The notes: generated by a model not told the origin, from the letters alone. DNA of 8,160 nt from Crenotrichaceae bacterium (GCA_011322755.1 DRLZ01000322.1:1-8160); one strand, 5' to 3'. Numbered from the stretch's first letter, positions 1 through 6,339 are shown. Translations and numbers: made by a program.

Positions 1-904
1 CCACCTGATTACAGTAACTGCGACTGATAGTGGATCACTGACTGGGACAGATAGCATTACCGTTATCGTGAATCCACCGGGTAACACTGCACCGACTGCG
101 ACGATTACTGCGCCAGCAAACAATACCAGTGTCACGGTTGGTGACAACATCACTTTCACTGGAACCGGAACAGATCCTGAAGATGGTGATATGACTGCAA
201 GTCTTGCCTGGAGTTCGGATCTCGATGGGTCAATTGGTTCCGGCGGCAACTTCTCGATTAATTCGCTATCGGTGGGAACTCACCTGATTACAGTAACCGC
301 GACTGATAGTGGGTCACTGACTGGGACAGATAGCATTACCGTTATCGTCAATCCGTCAGGTGGAACATCAACTCTTGTATTACCAATCAATCTCGGCACT
401 GATGATGTCGAAGAAAGACCATCTGGGCAAGTCATCATTGGCAGTGCTGATCTGGACATGGTGCTTTCCGGTGTAGAACAAACTGTTGGTATGCGCTTCA
501 ATGGAGTTGCCATCCCGCAAGGCAGTACAATTACAGGTGCTTATATCCAGTTTACTGCGGCACATACACGCTCACTTGCCACTTCTTTGACCCTGGAGGG
601 CGAAGATACTGACGATGCGTTAACCTTTGATAGAAACGTCAATGGTGATGTGTCGGGCAGACCGAGAACCCTGGCCAGTGTCTCATGGCCATCGGTTCCT
701 GCATGGACAGGAATCGGTGATGCAGGTCTTGACCAGCGTACTCCTGATCTCTCAACCATTGTTCAGGAAATTGTGGATCGAACAAACTGGGTCAGCAATA
801 ATTCTCTGGTGTTTATTGTTACAGGCAGTGGCAAGCGCGAAGGTGTTTCGTTTGAATCAAATCCTGCAGCTGTACCAGTACTACATGTTGAGTTTTCGCA
901 ATAG
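1..904 (+). CDS. C-terminal part of a repetitive Ig/PKD-like surface or secreted protein (5' end outside window)
   Basis: The reading frame is open from base 2, so the gene starts left of the window; the GTG at 68 is an internal valine codon, not a start. The visible protein has the tail of one repeat (to about base 73), one complete 93-residue repeat (about bases 74-352) rich in Thr, Ser, Asp and Gly with the Ig/PKD-type pattern TVTATDSG, and a final domain of about 180 residues (bases 361-904). That last domain has alternating beta-strand character and the phrases VGMRFNGVAIPQGSTITGAY, RTPDLSTIVQEIVDR and NNSLVFIVTGSGKR. It resembles the C-terminal beta-sandwich domains of the DNRLRE / CBM96-like kind found in large secreted proteins of marine bacteria; that assignment is from memory of family patterns. 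There are no transmembrane segments or sortase motif. A role in adhesion or polysaccharide binding is inference. The gene converges on the his operon. Confidence 0.8.
   Translation, partial: HLITVTATDSGSLTGTDSITVIVNPPGNTAPTATITAPANNTSVTVGDNITFTGTGTDPEDGDMTASLAWSSDLDGSIGSGGNFSINSLSVGTHLITVTATDSGSLTGTDSITVIVNPSGGTSTLVLPINLGTDDVEERPSGQVIIGSADLDMVLSGVEQTVGMRFNGVAIPQGSTITGAYIQFTAAHTRSLATSLTLEGEDTDDALTFDRNVNGDVSGRPRTLASVSWPSVPAWTGIGDAGLDQRTPDLSTIVQEIVDRTNWVSNNSLVFIVTGSGKREGVSFESNPAAVPVLHVEFSQ
2..353 (+). repeat. Tandem 279-bp (93-residue) coding repeat, 1 partial plus 1 full copy
   Basis: The stretch starting at base 2 (CACCTGATTACAGTAACT) recurs at base 281, a period of 279 bp or exactly 93 codons. 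Across the first 72 shared bases I count three differences (ACT/ACC, GGA/GGG, GTG/GTC), all synonymous. Similarity stops where the second copy runs into the C-terminal domain (NPPGNT versus NPSGGT). More copies probably lie to the left of the window. Confidence 0.9.
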
Positions 905-914
905 GCTGAACAAG

Positions 915-949
915 GCAAGCTAACAACTGATGACCAGTTGTTAGCTTGC
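915..949. terminator. 15-bp perfect inverted repeat between convergent genes, noncanonical terminator candidate
   Basis: Arms 915-929 (GCAAGCTAACAACTG) and 935-949 are perfectly complementary around a 5-base loop, and the stem begins 10 bases after the stop codon at 904. On the plus strand only two T's follow before an A-tract, and on the minus strand the flank is CTTGTTCAG, so neither side has a proper U-run. It may terminate the plus-strand gene or protect its mRNA 3' end. The structure is certain; its function is not. Confidence 0.5.
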
Positions 950-951
950 TT

Positions 952-983
952 AAAAAAGTAGCGAAGATGAACCGTGTATCGCT
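952..983 (-). terminator. Possible intrinsic terminator of the his operon
   Basis: On the minus strand, 25 bases after the hisE stop codon, AGCGA (983-979) can pair with TCGCT (964-960) around a 14-base loop. This is followed by AC and six T's (957-952). The five-pair stem is short and the loop large, so this is a weak candidate. It is, however, correctly placed and oriented to end the hisBHAFIE transcript before it enters the convergent gene. Confidence 0.4.
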
Positions 984-1008
984 GTAAATGTATTGGTTAA
1001 TCGCCTAA

Positions 1009-1338
1009 TTAGCAGGAATCTGAGTGGTTGCGATTAGCTTTTTCCTCGAGACCTGAGAGACCAAAACGTCGACTGAGTTCTTGTAAGACATCATCAGGTG
1101 AGAGGTTTTGCTGACTGAGCAACACCATGCTGTGGAACCACAGGTCTGCGACTTCATAAACAATCTTGTCTGGATCGCCATCTTTTGCAGCCATGACTGT
1201 TTCAGTTGCTTCTTCGCCAATCTTTTTAAGAATCGCATCCAGACCTTTGGAATACAGACTGGCAACGTAAGAACTAGCTGGTTCGGCAGTTTTACGCTGC
1301 TCAAGAACTTCGGCTAACTGGTTAAGTATTTCGCTCAT
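1009..1338 (-). CDS. hisE: Phosphoribosyl-ATP pyrophosphohydrolase HisE
   Basis: Histidine biosynthesis step 2: hydrolyses the pyrophosphate from phosphoribosyl-ATP to give phosphoribosyl-AMP, in the cytoplasm. The product is 109 residues, typical for a stand-alone HisE of the all-alpha, MazG-like NTP pyrophosphohydrolase fold. Visible family marks are SSYVASLYSKG (22-32), the metal-binding GEEATE (41-46, acidic residues E42, E43, E46) and YEVADLWFH (61-69, acidic residues E62 and D65). It is the last gene of the his operon, 48 bases after hisI, and is not fused to it as it is in enteric bacteria. The ATG has no strong Shine-Dalgarno sequence, but the family alignment starts at once (MSEILNQLAEVLEQRK). 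Downstream it faces the surface-protein gene tail to tail, so tatABC, a frequent follower of hisE in gammaproteobacteria, is not here. Confidence 0.95.
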   Translation of the reverse strand: MSEILNQLAEVLEQRKTAEPASSYVASLYSKGLDAILKKIGEEATETVMAAKDGDPDKIVYEVADLWFHSMVLLSQQNLSPDDVLQELSRRFGLSGLEEKANRNHSDSC

Positions 1339-1386
1339 GGCAATGTATCATCTGGTTGTTGTTGATATGGAATGAATCAGCTGCAA

Positions 1387-1773
1387 CTATTTGTATATCG
1401 AGCCGGGATCTTTGATTACCGGGTCAACTGTTTCCCACTCATCGCCTTGCAGTTGACGGAAAAAACAATGTCTGCGCCCAGTATGGCAGGCGATTCCGCC
1501 AATTTGCTCGACTTTTAGCAGGATCACATCGGCATCACAATCCAGACGAATTTCCTTGATGTTTTGTTGATGTCCTGATTCTTCACCTTTGCGCCAGAAT
1601 TTTTGTCTGGATCGAGACCAGTAGACCGCATGACCTTGTTGTTTGGTTTGGCGTAATGCCTCCTTGTTCATCCAGGCAACCATGAGTACCTCGCCAGTTT
1701 TCCAATCCTGTGCGATTGCAGGTGCAAGGCCGTGACTATTCCAAACAATTTCATCCAGCCATGAGCCGCTCAT
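1387..1773 (-). CDS. hisI: Phosphoribosyl-AMP cyclohydrolase HisI
   Basis: Opens the purine ring of phosphoribosyl-AMP to give ProFAR, step 3 of histidine synthesis. The product is 128 residues, the usual length of the monofunctional cyclohydrolase. The metal-site signature is complete: DCDAD (Asp78, Cys79, Asp80, Asp82), Cys96 in GIACHTGR and Cys103 in RHCFF; by family knowledge the cysteines bind Zn and the aspartates bind Mg. The substrate-region motif VYWSRSRQKFWRKGEESGH (50-68) is also intact. The start ATG overlaps the hisF stop as ATGA (1770-1773), so translation is probably coupled. Some annotators would use the symbol hisI1 because the hisE domain is separate. Confidence 0.96.
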   Translation of the reverse strand: MSGSWLDEIVWNSHGLAPAIAQDWKTGEVLMVAWMNKEALRQTKQQGHAVYWSRSRQKFWRKGEESGHQQNIKEIRLDCDADVILLKVEQIGGIACHTGRRHCFFRQLQGDEWETVDPVIKDPGSIYK

Positions 1774-2546
1774 TGCAAGCGCATCTCGATGCCTTGATTT
1801 GCCATGGCGCGCTTGGCTTGTTGAATTGTATATTCTCCAAAGTGAAAGATACTTGCGGCCAGTACTGCATCCGCCTTGCCTTTGAGAATGCCATCTGCCA
1901 GATGTTGCAGATTGCCGACACCACCGGATGCAATGACTGGTACTGTAACTGCTTCACTGATCGCACGGGTCAGCTCCAGATCGAAACCGATTTTTGTACC
2001 ATCCCTGTCCATACTGGTTAGCAGGATTTCACCTGCTCCAAAGTCAACCATTTTGATTGCCCATTCAACAGCATCAATACCCGTTGGTTTTCTGCCGCCG
2101 TGGGTGAAAATTTCCCAGCGTGCCGGTTCGTTTTCAGTGCTGACTCGTTTTGCATCAATAGCGACAACAATGCATTGTGAACCAAAGCGATCCGCTGCCT
2201 GCTTGACAAATTCAGGTGTAAACACGGCGGCTGTGTTAATACCCACCTTATCTGCACCTGCATTGAGCATACGTCGAATATCCTGTAACTTGCGGATACC
2301 CCCACCGACTGTGAGCGGAATGAAGACTTCTCCGGCAACCTGTTCGACGACATGAACCATGGTTTCTCTGTCACCAGAGCTTGCGGTAATATCCAGAAAG
2401 GTTAGCTCATCTGCACCTTCATTATCATAACGCCTGGCAATTTCTACCGGATCACCAGCGTCGCGAATATCAACAAACTGTACGCCTTTGACTACGCGCC
2501 CATCATCAACATCCAGGCAAGGAATAATACGTTTTGCCAGACTCAT
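1770..2546 (-). CDS. hisF: Imidazole glycerol phosphate synthase, cyclase subunit HisF
   Basis: HisF takes ammonia from its partner HisH and converts PRFAR into imidazole-glycerol phosphate and AICAR, linking the pathway to purine synthesis. The product is 258 residues, a full-length (beta/alpha)8 barrel. It begins MSLAKRIIPCLDVDDGRVVKG; the two catalytic aspartates fall at Asp12 and Asp131 (VVAIDAKR). The phosphate-binding segments LTVGGGIR (78-85) and VPVIASGGVGNL are present, as is the THGGRKPTG loop. Its ATG overlaps the hisA stop by ATGA (2543-2546), and its own TGA overlaps the hisI start in the same way. Nothing is unusual in the protein. Confidence 0.98.
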   Translation of the reverse strand: MSLAKRIIPCLDVDDGRVVKGVQFVDIRDAGDPVEIARRYDNEGADELTFLDITASSGDRETMVHVVEQVAGEVFIPLTVGGGIRKLQDIRRMLNAGADKVGINTAAVFTPEFVKQAADRFGSQCIVVAIDAKRVSTENEPARWEIFTHGGRKPTGIDAVEWAIKMVDFGAGEILLTSMDRDGTKIGFDLELTRAISEAVTVPVIASGGVGNLQHLADGILKGKADAVLAASIFHFGEYTIQQAKRAMANQGIEMRLQ

Positions 2547-3295
2547 TGATCGTAAGGTTCCGGTGTAAACTGTGCTGCCAGTTTCTGACCTTCACTAAAA
2601 TCCAGTGTCCCTTCGTAAATGGCGCGACCGGTAATTGCACCAATGACACCATCATTAGCTAACGGCTGCAAGGCTTTAATATCATCCATGCTGCTGATAC
2701 CGCCCGATGCGATGACCGGGATACGAATTTCTCTGGCTAGCCGGCCTGTTGCTTCAATATTTACACCTTGCATCATCCCGTCGCGACTGATATCCGTGTA
2801 GATAATCGCTTCCACGCCTGCCAGTTCAAATTGCTGGGCAAGATCAATGACATCATGATGAGAGAGTTTTGACCAGCCATCAACAGCGACCTTGCCATTT
2901 TTGGCATCCAGACCAACAATAATATGTCCGGGAAATTCACTCGCAACATTGTCAACAAAATGCGGTGTGCTGACAGCTTTGGAACCGATAATCACATAAC
3001 GAACGCCAGCGTTCAGATAGGTCTGGATGGTATCTTCGCTGCGAATACCGCCGCCGACTTGAATATCAATGTCGGGATAGGCTTCGACAATATCATGGAT
3101 TACATCTGCATTTTTGGGTTCTCCTGCAAACGCACCATCCAGATCGACCAAATGCAGGCGCTTAGTTCCTGCATCGATCCAGCGACCAGCAACAGCGACT
3201 GGATCATCAGAAAAAACAGTGTCATCTTCCATGCGTCCTTGTCTTAACCGAACACATTTTCCCTCTTTTAAATCGATTGCCGGAATTAGTATCAT
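2543..3295 (-). CDS. hisA: ProFAR isomerase HisA
   Basis: Catalyses the Amadori rearrangement of ProFAR to PRFAR on a (beta/alpha)8 barrel related to HisF. With the start at 3295 the protein has 250 residues, as expected. Catalytic aspartates are Asp8 (PAIDL) and Asp130 (VGLDAK); QVGGGIR (79-85) and PVIASGGI (193-200) are the phosphate-binding loops. The frame remains open upstream to an ATG at 3406, but that would add 37 residues absent from the family and overlap hisH by 80 bases. The family N-terminus MILIPAIDLKEGKCVRL fixes the start at 3295, although its Shine-Dalgarno sequence is poor. The 31-base gap to hisH and the ATGA overlap with hisF place it inside the operon. Confidence 0.97.
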   Translation of the reverse strand: MILIPAIDLKEGKCVRLRQGRMEDDTVFSDDPVAVAGRWIDAGTKRLHLVDLDGAFAGEPKNADVIHDIVEAYPDIDIQVGGGIRSEDTIQTYLNAGVRYVIIGSKAVSTPHFVDNVASEFPGHIIVGLDAKNGKVAVDGWSKLSHHDVIDLAQQFELAGVEAIIYTDISRDGMMQGVNIEATGRLAREIRIPVIASGGISSMDDIKALQPLANDGVIGAITGRAIYEGTLDFSEGQKLAAQFTPEPYDQ

Positions 3296-3326
3296 GATCA
3301 ATTCTACATTCTGTTTGTTACCAGGA

Positions 3327-3962
3327 TTAAATGTTCCACCGTATAAAGTTATCCAGCAGTTGTAAACCATAATGCTGGCTTTTTTCAGGGTGAAACTGGA
3401 CTGCAAAAATATTATCTCGTGCTAACGCACATGTAAATACGTTGGGGTATTCTGAGGTTCCCACACAGTGTTCAGGGTTATCAGCTGTCGCGTAATAGCT
3501 GTGCACAAAGTAGAACCGACTGTTATCCGGGATATCGTTCCAGAGCGGGTGCTGGTTCTGTTGTACCGTATTCCAGCCCATATGCGGGATTTTTATTGCG
3601 TTGTTATCCTCATCTCGCATCTGCTCTGAAAATTTTTTCACTTTACCTGGAAAAATACCCAGACACCGGGTTGAACCGCTTTCTTCACTTTCATCGAGCA
3701 TGATTTGTAAGCCGATACAGACACCAAGTAGCGGTTTTTGCCGGGCGGCCTGATGAACAACACGGTCGAGTTGCGCATTCTCAAGAGCGCTCATGCAATC
3801 ACCGATTGCTCCCACTCCTGGAAGTACAACACGATCAGCAGCCAATATTTCATCAGGCTTCGCTGTAACCAGAACAGTTGGTTTGGATGGAATATGCTGA
3901 AGTGCTTTTGCAATGGAATGAAGATTCCCCATTCCGTAATCGATGACTGCCACGGATGTCAT
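3327..3962 (-). CDS. hisH: Imidazole glycerol phosphate synthase, glutaminase subunit HisH
   Basis: Class I glutamine amidotransferase that hydrolyses glutamine and channels the ammonia to HisF in a cytoplasmic heterodimer. The product is 211 residues. The catalytic triad is visible: nucleophile Cys82 in LLGVCIGLQIML, His191 and Glu193 in VQFHPEKS. The oxyanion-region segment LPGVGAIGDC (47-56) and the GWN motif (129-131) are also present. The nucleophile elbow reads GVCIGLQ rather than the commoner GICLGMQ, a conservative change. The start ATG has a TAAGG Shine-Dalgarno sequence (3973-3977) ten bases upstream. The gene lies 50 bases after hisB and 31 before hisA. Confidence 0.97.
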   Translation of the reverse strand: MTSVAVIDYGMGNLHSIAKALQHIPSKPTVLVTAKPDEILAADRVVLPGVGAIGDCMSALENAQLDRVVHQAARQKPLLGVCIGLQIMLDESEESGSTRCLGIFPGKVKKFSEQMRDEDNNAIKIPHMGWNTVQQNQHPLWNDIPDNSRFYFVHSYYATADNPEHCVGTSEYPNVFTCALARDNIFAVQFHPEKSQHYGLQLLDNFIRWNI

Positions 3963-4012
3963 TATTATTAAACCTTATCAGACTCCAAGAATTTAAGCAT
4001 GCTAGGATGGTA

Positions 4013-4606
4013 TTAGAGCGCACCTTTGGTTGAAGGAATGATTCCTGTCATACGATCATCAGGCGTTACTGCCATACGCAATGCGCGCCCGAACGCTTTA
4101 AATATTGTTTCTGCAATATGATGTGCGTTTAATCCGCGCAAGTTATCAATGTGTAAAGTTACACCAGCATGGTTGATAAACCCTCTGAAAAACTCCAGAA
4201 ACAGATCAACATCAAAATCACCAATGCGGGCACGGGTATAGTTTACGTTATATGTGATACCAGGACGACCAGAGAAATCAATAACAACACGTGACAACGC
4301 CTCGTCAAGCGGAACATAGGCAGATCCATAGCGATAAATTCCTTTTTTATCACCTAATGCCTGGGCAAACGCTTGTCCGAGGGTGATGCCGATGTCTTCG
4401 ACAGTATGATGCGCATCAATGTGCAAGTCGCCTGTTGCGTTGATATCAATATCGAACATACCATGTCGAGCAATCTGATCGAGCATGTGCTCCAAAAAAG
4501 GCACACCTGTTTTGAAGCTTGTTTGGCCTGTGCCATCAAGGTTGATTGACACCTTGATCCGGGTTTCCAATGTCTTGCGTTCTACAGTTGATTTTCGCTC
4601 TGCCAT
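4013..4606 (-). CDS. hisB: Imidazoleglycerol-phosphate dehydratase HisB (monofunctional)
   Basis: Dehydrates imidazole-glycerol phosphate to imidazole-acetol phosphate, using a di-Mn centre. The product is 197 residues and lacks the N-terminal histidinol-phosphatase domain of the enteric bifunctional enzyme, so the phosphatase must be encoded elsewhere. The two metal-binding motifs are intact: DAHHTVED (64-71) and NAHHIAE (160-166); GVPFLEHMLDQIARHG (34-49) and FSGRPG (111-116) are typical. The end PSTKGAL matches the family C-terminus. The frame can be opened upstream to a TTG at 4627, but the family N-terminus MAERKSTVERKTLETRI places the start at the ATG at 4606. It is the first gene of the operon, 127 bases downstream of the mature 3' end of tRNA-His. 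Confidence 0.97.
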   Translation of the reverse strand: MAERKSTVERKTLETRIKVSINLDGTGQTSFKTGVPFLEHMLDQIARHGMFDIDINATGDLHIDAHHTVEDIGITLGQAFAQALGDKKGIYRYGSAYVPLDEALSRVVIDFSGRPGITYNVNYTRARIGDFDVDLFLEFFRGFINHAGVTLHIDNLRGLNAHHIAETIFKAFGRALRMAVTPDDRMTGIIPSTKGAL

Positions 4607-4733
4607 TAATGCGAGTCTCTTGTACAAAGTTATTGGGATGTAATGATACGACAGAATGATCCCCGCAACTAGGGCTTATTGCGGAAACATGGGTTTTAGA
4701 CAAAACGGAGATAAGAAAGAAATTAGAAGCAGG
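4607..4733 (-). other. hisB leader region between tRNA-His and hisB
   Basis: This 127-base gap should hold the his promoter and leader if the operon has its own. I see no run of His codons and thus no classical his attenuation peptide; the only small frame is a four-codon ATG-TTT-CCG-CAA-stop. A weak hairpin (4663-4668 with 4679-4684, CCGCAA/TTGCGG, 10-base loop) is not followed by a U-run. A TATCAT -10-like hexamer at about 4644-4649 lacks a good -35. Nothing here clearly terminates transcription coming from the tRNA genes. Confidence 0.5.
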
Positions 4734-4810
4734 TGGGGTGAACGATGGGGCTCGAACCCACGACAACCGAGATCACAACCCGGGGCTCTACCAACTGAGC
4801 TACGCTCACC
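4734..4810 (-). tRNA. tRNA-His (GTG)
   Basis: 77 bases including the encoded CCA (4734-4736). The acceptor stem GTGAGCG pairs with CGTTCAC, with one G-U pair. The extra 5' G (-1, base 4810) faces C73, the identity feature of bacterial tRNA-His. Anticodon GTG is at 4774-4776 in the loop between CCGGG-type stem arms, and the T loop GGGTTCGAGCCC is intact. It is the last tRNA of the Pro-Arg-His cluster and the one nearest the histidine biosynthesis operon. Confidence 0.97.
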
Positions 4811-4826
4811 ATAAATCAAGATGTTG

Positions 4827-4903
4827 TGGCACGCTTGGCAGGAATCGAACCTGCAACCCTCGGCTTAGAAGGCCGATGCTCTATCCGGTTGAGCTACAAG
4901 CGC
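4827..4903 (-). tRNA. tRNA-Arg (TCT)
   Basis: 77 bases including the encoded CCA (4827-4829). The acceptor stem GCGCTTG pairs with CAAGCGT (one G-U pair). The anticodon stem TCGGC/GCCGA encloses the loop CTTCTAA with anticodon TCT at 4867-4869, which reads AGA/AGG. The T arm GCAGGTTCGATTCCTGC is intact. It lies 7 bases after tRNA-Pro and 16 bases before tRNA-His, consistent with one polycistronic precursor. Confidence 0.97.
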
Positions 4904-4910
4904 ATAAAAC

Positions 4911-4987
4911 TGGTCGGGGTAGAGGGATTTGAACCCCCGACATCCTGCTCCCAAAGCAGGCGCGCTACCAAACTGCGCTATACCCCG
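4911..4987 (-). tRNA. tRNA-Pro (TGG)
   Basis: 77 bases including the encoded CCA (4911-4913). It begins with C1, paired in the CGGGG/CCCCG acceptor stem. The anticodon stem CCTGC/GCAGG encloses TTTGGGA with anticodon TGG at 4951-4953. The T loop GGGTTCAAATCCC is intact. It is first in the cluster. Pro, Arg and His tRNAs adjacent to each other are a recurring arrangement in gammaproteobacteria (compare argX-hisR-leuT-proM of E. coli). Confidence 0.97.
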
Positions 4988-5034
4988 TGTGTATTTGCTA
5001 GACTGTAACCAACAGCGTGTCCTACAGCCGGTTA

Positions 5035-5063
5035 ATGATACTGTAATGATATGTTTTGGTCAA
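5035..5063 (-). promoter_or_regulatory. Sigma70-type promoter of the tRNA cluster
   Basis: On the minus strand TTGACC (5063-5058) and TATCAT (5040-5035) are separated by exactly 17 bases, each hexamer matching the consensus at five of six positions. Transcription would begin near 5028, about 40 bases before tRNA-Pro, leaving a short 5' leader for processing. It is the best promoter I see upstream of both the tRNAs and the his operon. Confidence 0.75.
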
Positions 5064-5169
5064 CAAAAGATTGAGTAAAATACAAAGTTTTGTTTCACCC
5101 AAGGTCGTGCTTTCAATGCGGATAACAGGATGTAAACTCTTGCGTTGGTTGAAGTCACAGATTGAGGTT

Positions 5170-5562
5170 TCAGTCATAGCCATAACCACCAATCTCAATT
5201 TTGGAAAGCTTTCCCTCTCTAAACGTTAAATGATGAACCAGGCGATGTCGACCAAAGTTATATGTCCAGATTTCATAATGTATCGGGATCAAATGTGAGT
5301 TATCGGATTCCAGTGATAAGCTGTTTCCAATGATTCCCTGATCCTGAATTGTGATTTCATTCGCCCTGCTTTCTGTTCTTATTCCAGTATCCAAATACTC
5401 GGTTTTCTGTTCAACAAAACCTGGTTCACCACAGTATTGCAAAACCCTTGTTTTATGGTCACCTCGATTGATGACATGTCGGTCACAACGTAAAGCTTGG
5501 GCAGTTTCTGAAACCAGCAGAAACAATCCGCATAAAATGAAAATCCATTTGCTCATCTTCAT
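5170..5562 (-). CDS. Secreted DUF2845 family protein
   Basis: 130 residues with a clear Sec signal peptide: positive start MKMSK, hydrophobic core WIFILCGLFLLV, and a likely cut after AQA (residue 23). The mature part begins LRCDRHVINRGDHKTRVLQYCGEP, the two-cysteine opening (Cys26, Cys44) that I recognise as DUF2845; the pair could form a disulfide in the periplasm. The rest is beta-strand-like and ends in a Gly/Tyr-rich tail (GGYGYD). The function of the family is unknown to me. The first ATG at 5562 has only a weak GGA upstream; a second ATG two codons on is an alternative start. It lies alone, 107 bases upstream of the tRNA promoter on the same strand, and diverges from the DUF2231 gene. 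Confidence 0.85.
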   Translation of the reverse strand: MKMSKWIFILCGLFLLVSETAQALRCDRHVINRGDHKTRVLQYCGEPGFVEQKTEYLDTGIRTESRANEITIQDQGIIGNSLSLESDNSHLIPIHYEIWTYNFGRHRLVHHLTFREGKLSKIEIGGYGYD

Positions 5563-5633
5563 AAAAAATCCATTTTCTATCGAGGCTCACTTTTTATAAG
5601 AATACGAAAACTGCACGACTGGATAAGTCATCA

Positions 5634-5663
5634 CTGACAAACACGGGGCTATCAGGTTACAAT
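5634..5663 (+). promoter_or_regulatory. Probable promoter of the DUF2231 gene
   Basis: CTGACA (5634-5639) and TACAAT (5658-5663) have an 18-base spacer and match the sigma70 consensus at five of six positions each. The start site would be near 5670, giving a leader of about 85 bases before the ATG at 5755. It lies in the divergent gap between the DUF2845 and DUF2231 genes. I found no equally good promoter for the minus-strand gene. Confidence 0.5.
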
Positions 5664-5754
5664 AGCTTATTGTGTACAGCGCTTGCAAATTCCTCGCGCC
5701 AGCAGGCAACAGTTACGCTATTGTATTCAAGCCCTTATTTACTGATCCTGAATT

Positions 5755-6339
5755 ATGTTGAACTCACTGTTTTCACCGTCTTTTTTTGTTCATAGCAGCG
5801 ATTCCTTTGGTGGCGGGCACTTGCTCGAATCATTGCTTGTTCTGTTGGGTACTTTAGTTGAGTCAGGATTCCCTGCCTTTTTGCAAAAGGCATTCCCAGG
5901 AATCCATGCATTACCGAACATACATCCTCTCTTTGTACATTTTCCGATTGCCTTGTTTACAACTTTTTTATTACTTGAAATTATCGCGATGATGCGTCGC
6001 AGCGATAGAATCTATCATGCAGCAAGCTGGACGTTGTATGTCGGTGTTGTTTTCGCAGTGACAGCAATACTGCTTGGCATGCAGGCTGCGCGCAGCGTAC
6101 CTCACGGCGGTATTATTCATTCAATTATTGACCAGCATGAAGGTTATGCGACAACGGCGACAGCAATTGCTGCCATCCTTTCGCTATGGCGCATGGTGGC
6201 TCGAGAACACTTAATCAACCTCTCTCCGGCTCGCTGGTTTCATCTACTACTGGCAGTACTCATGGTCTTGTTCATCTTTCTAACTGCTGATCTAGGCGGA
6301 CTGATGGTGTTTAAATTTGGTGTCGGCGTTCATGGTTAG
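5755..6339 (+). CDS. DUF2231 family inner-membrane protein
   Basis: 194 residues with about four hydrophobic helices (roughly 60-80, 90-110, 131-148 and 162-184), so an integral membrane protein. The family signature HPLFVHFPIAL (57-67) stands at the start of the first helix, and conserved His residues recur (QHEGYATTA, 127-135). The end ADLGGLMVFKFGVGV matches the usual C-terminal pattern of this family. The histidines next to the membrane could bind a metal or heme; that is inference. The N-terminal 50 residues are more variable. An in-frame TGA immediately precedes the ATG (5749-5751), so the start cannot lie much further upstream, but no real Shine-Dalgarno sequence is visible. Confidence 0.85.
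   Translation: MLNSLFSPSFFVHSSDSFGGGHLLESLLVLLGTLVESGFPAFLQKAFPGIHALPNIHPLFVHFPIALFTTFLLLEIIAMMRRSDRIYHAASWTLYVGVVFAVTAILLGMQAARSVPHGGIIHSIIDQHEGYATTATAIAAILSLWRMVAREHLINLSPARWFHLLLAVLMVLFIFLTADLGGLMVFKFGVGVHG

Noticed and set aside
68..70. GTG at 68 as the start of the surface-protein gene
   Set aside because: The frame is open to the left edge and encodes the same repeat sequence as bases 281-352, so the GTG is internal.
3296..3406. 37-residue N-terminal extension of HisA to an ATG at 3406
   Set aside because: It overlaps the end of hisH by 80 bases and is not part of the family; MILIPAIDLK is the canonical start.
4607..4627. TTG start of HisB at 4627
   Set aside because: The extra residues MYKRLAL are not conserved and TTG is a rare start; the ATG at 4606 gives the family N-terminus MAERKS.
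4663..4684. Hairpin CCGCAA/TTGCGG as a his attenuator or terminator
   Set aside because: Only six pairs, no U-run after it and no leader peptide with histidine codons, so there is no basis for attenuation.
4738..5008. Two plus-strand open frames (4738-4932 and 4826-5008) across the tRNA genes
   Set aside because: They are antisense translations of the Pro/Arg/His tRNAs. Peptides such as LAGIEPATLGLEGRCSIRLS and GVEGFEPPTS are well-known false proteins produced by tRNA genes read backwards.
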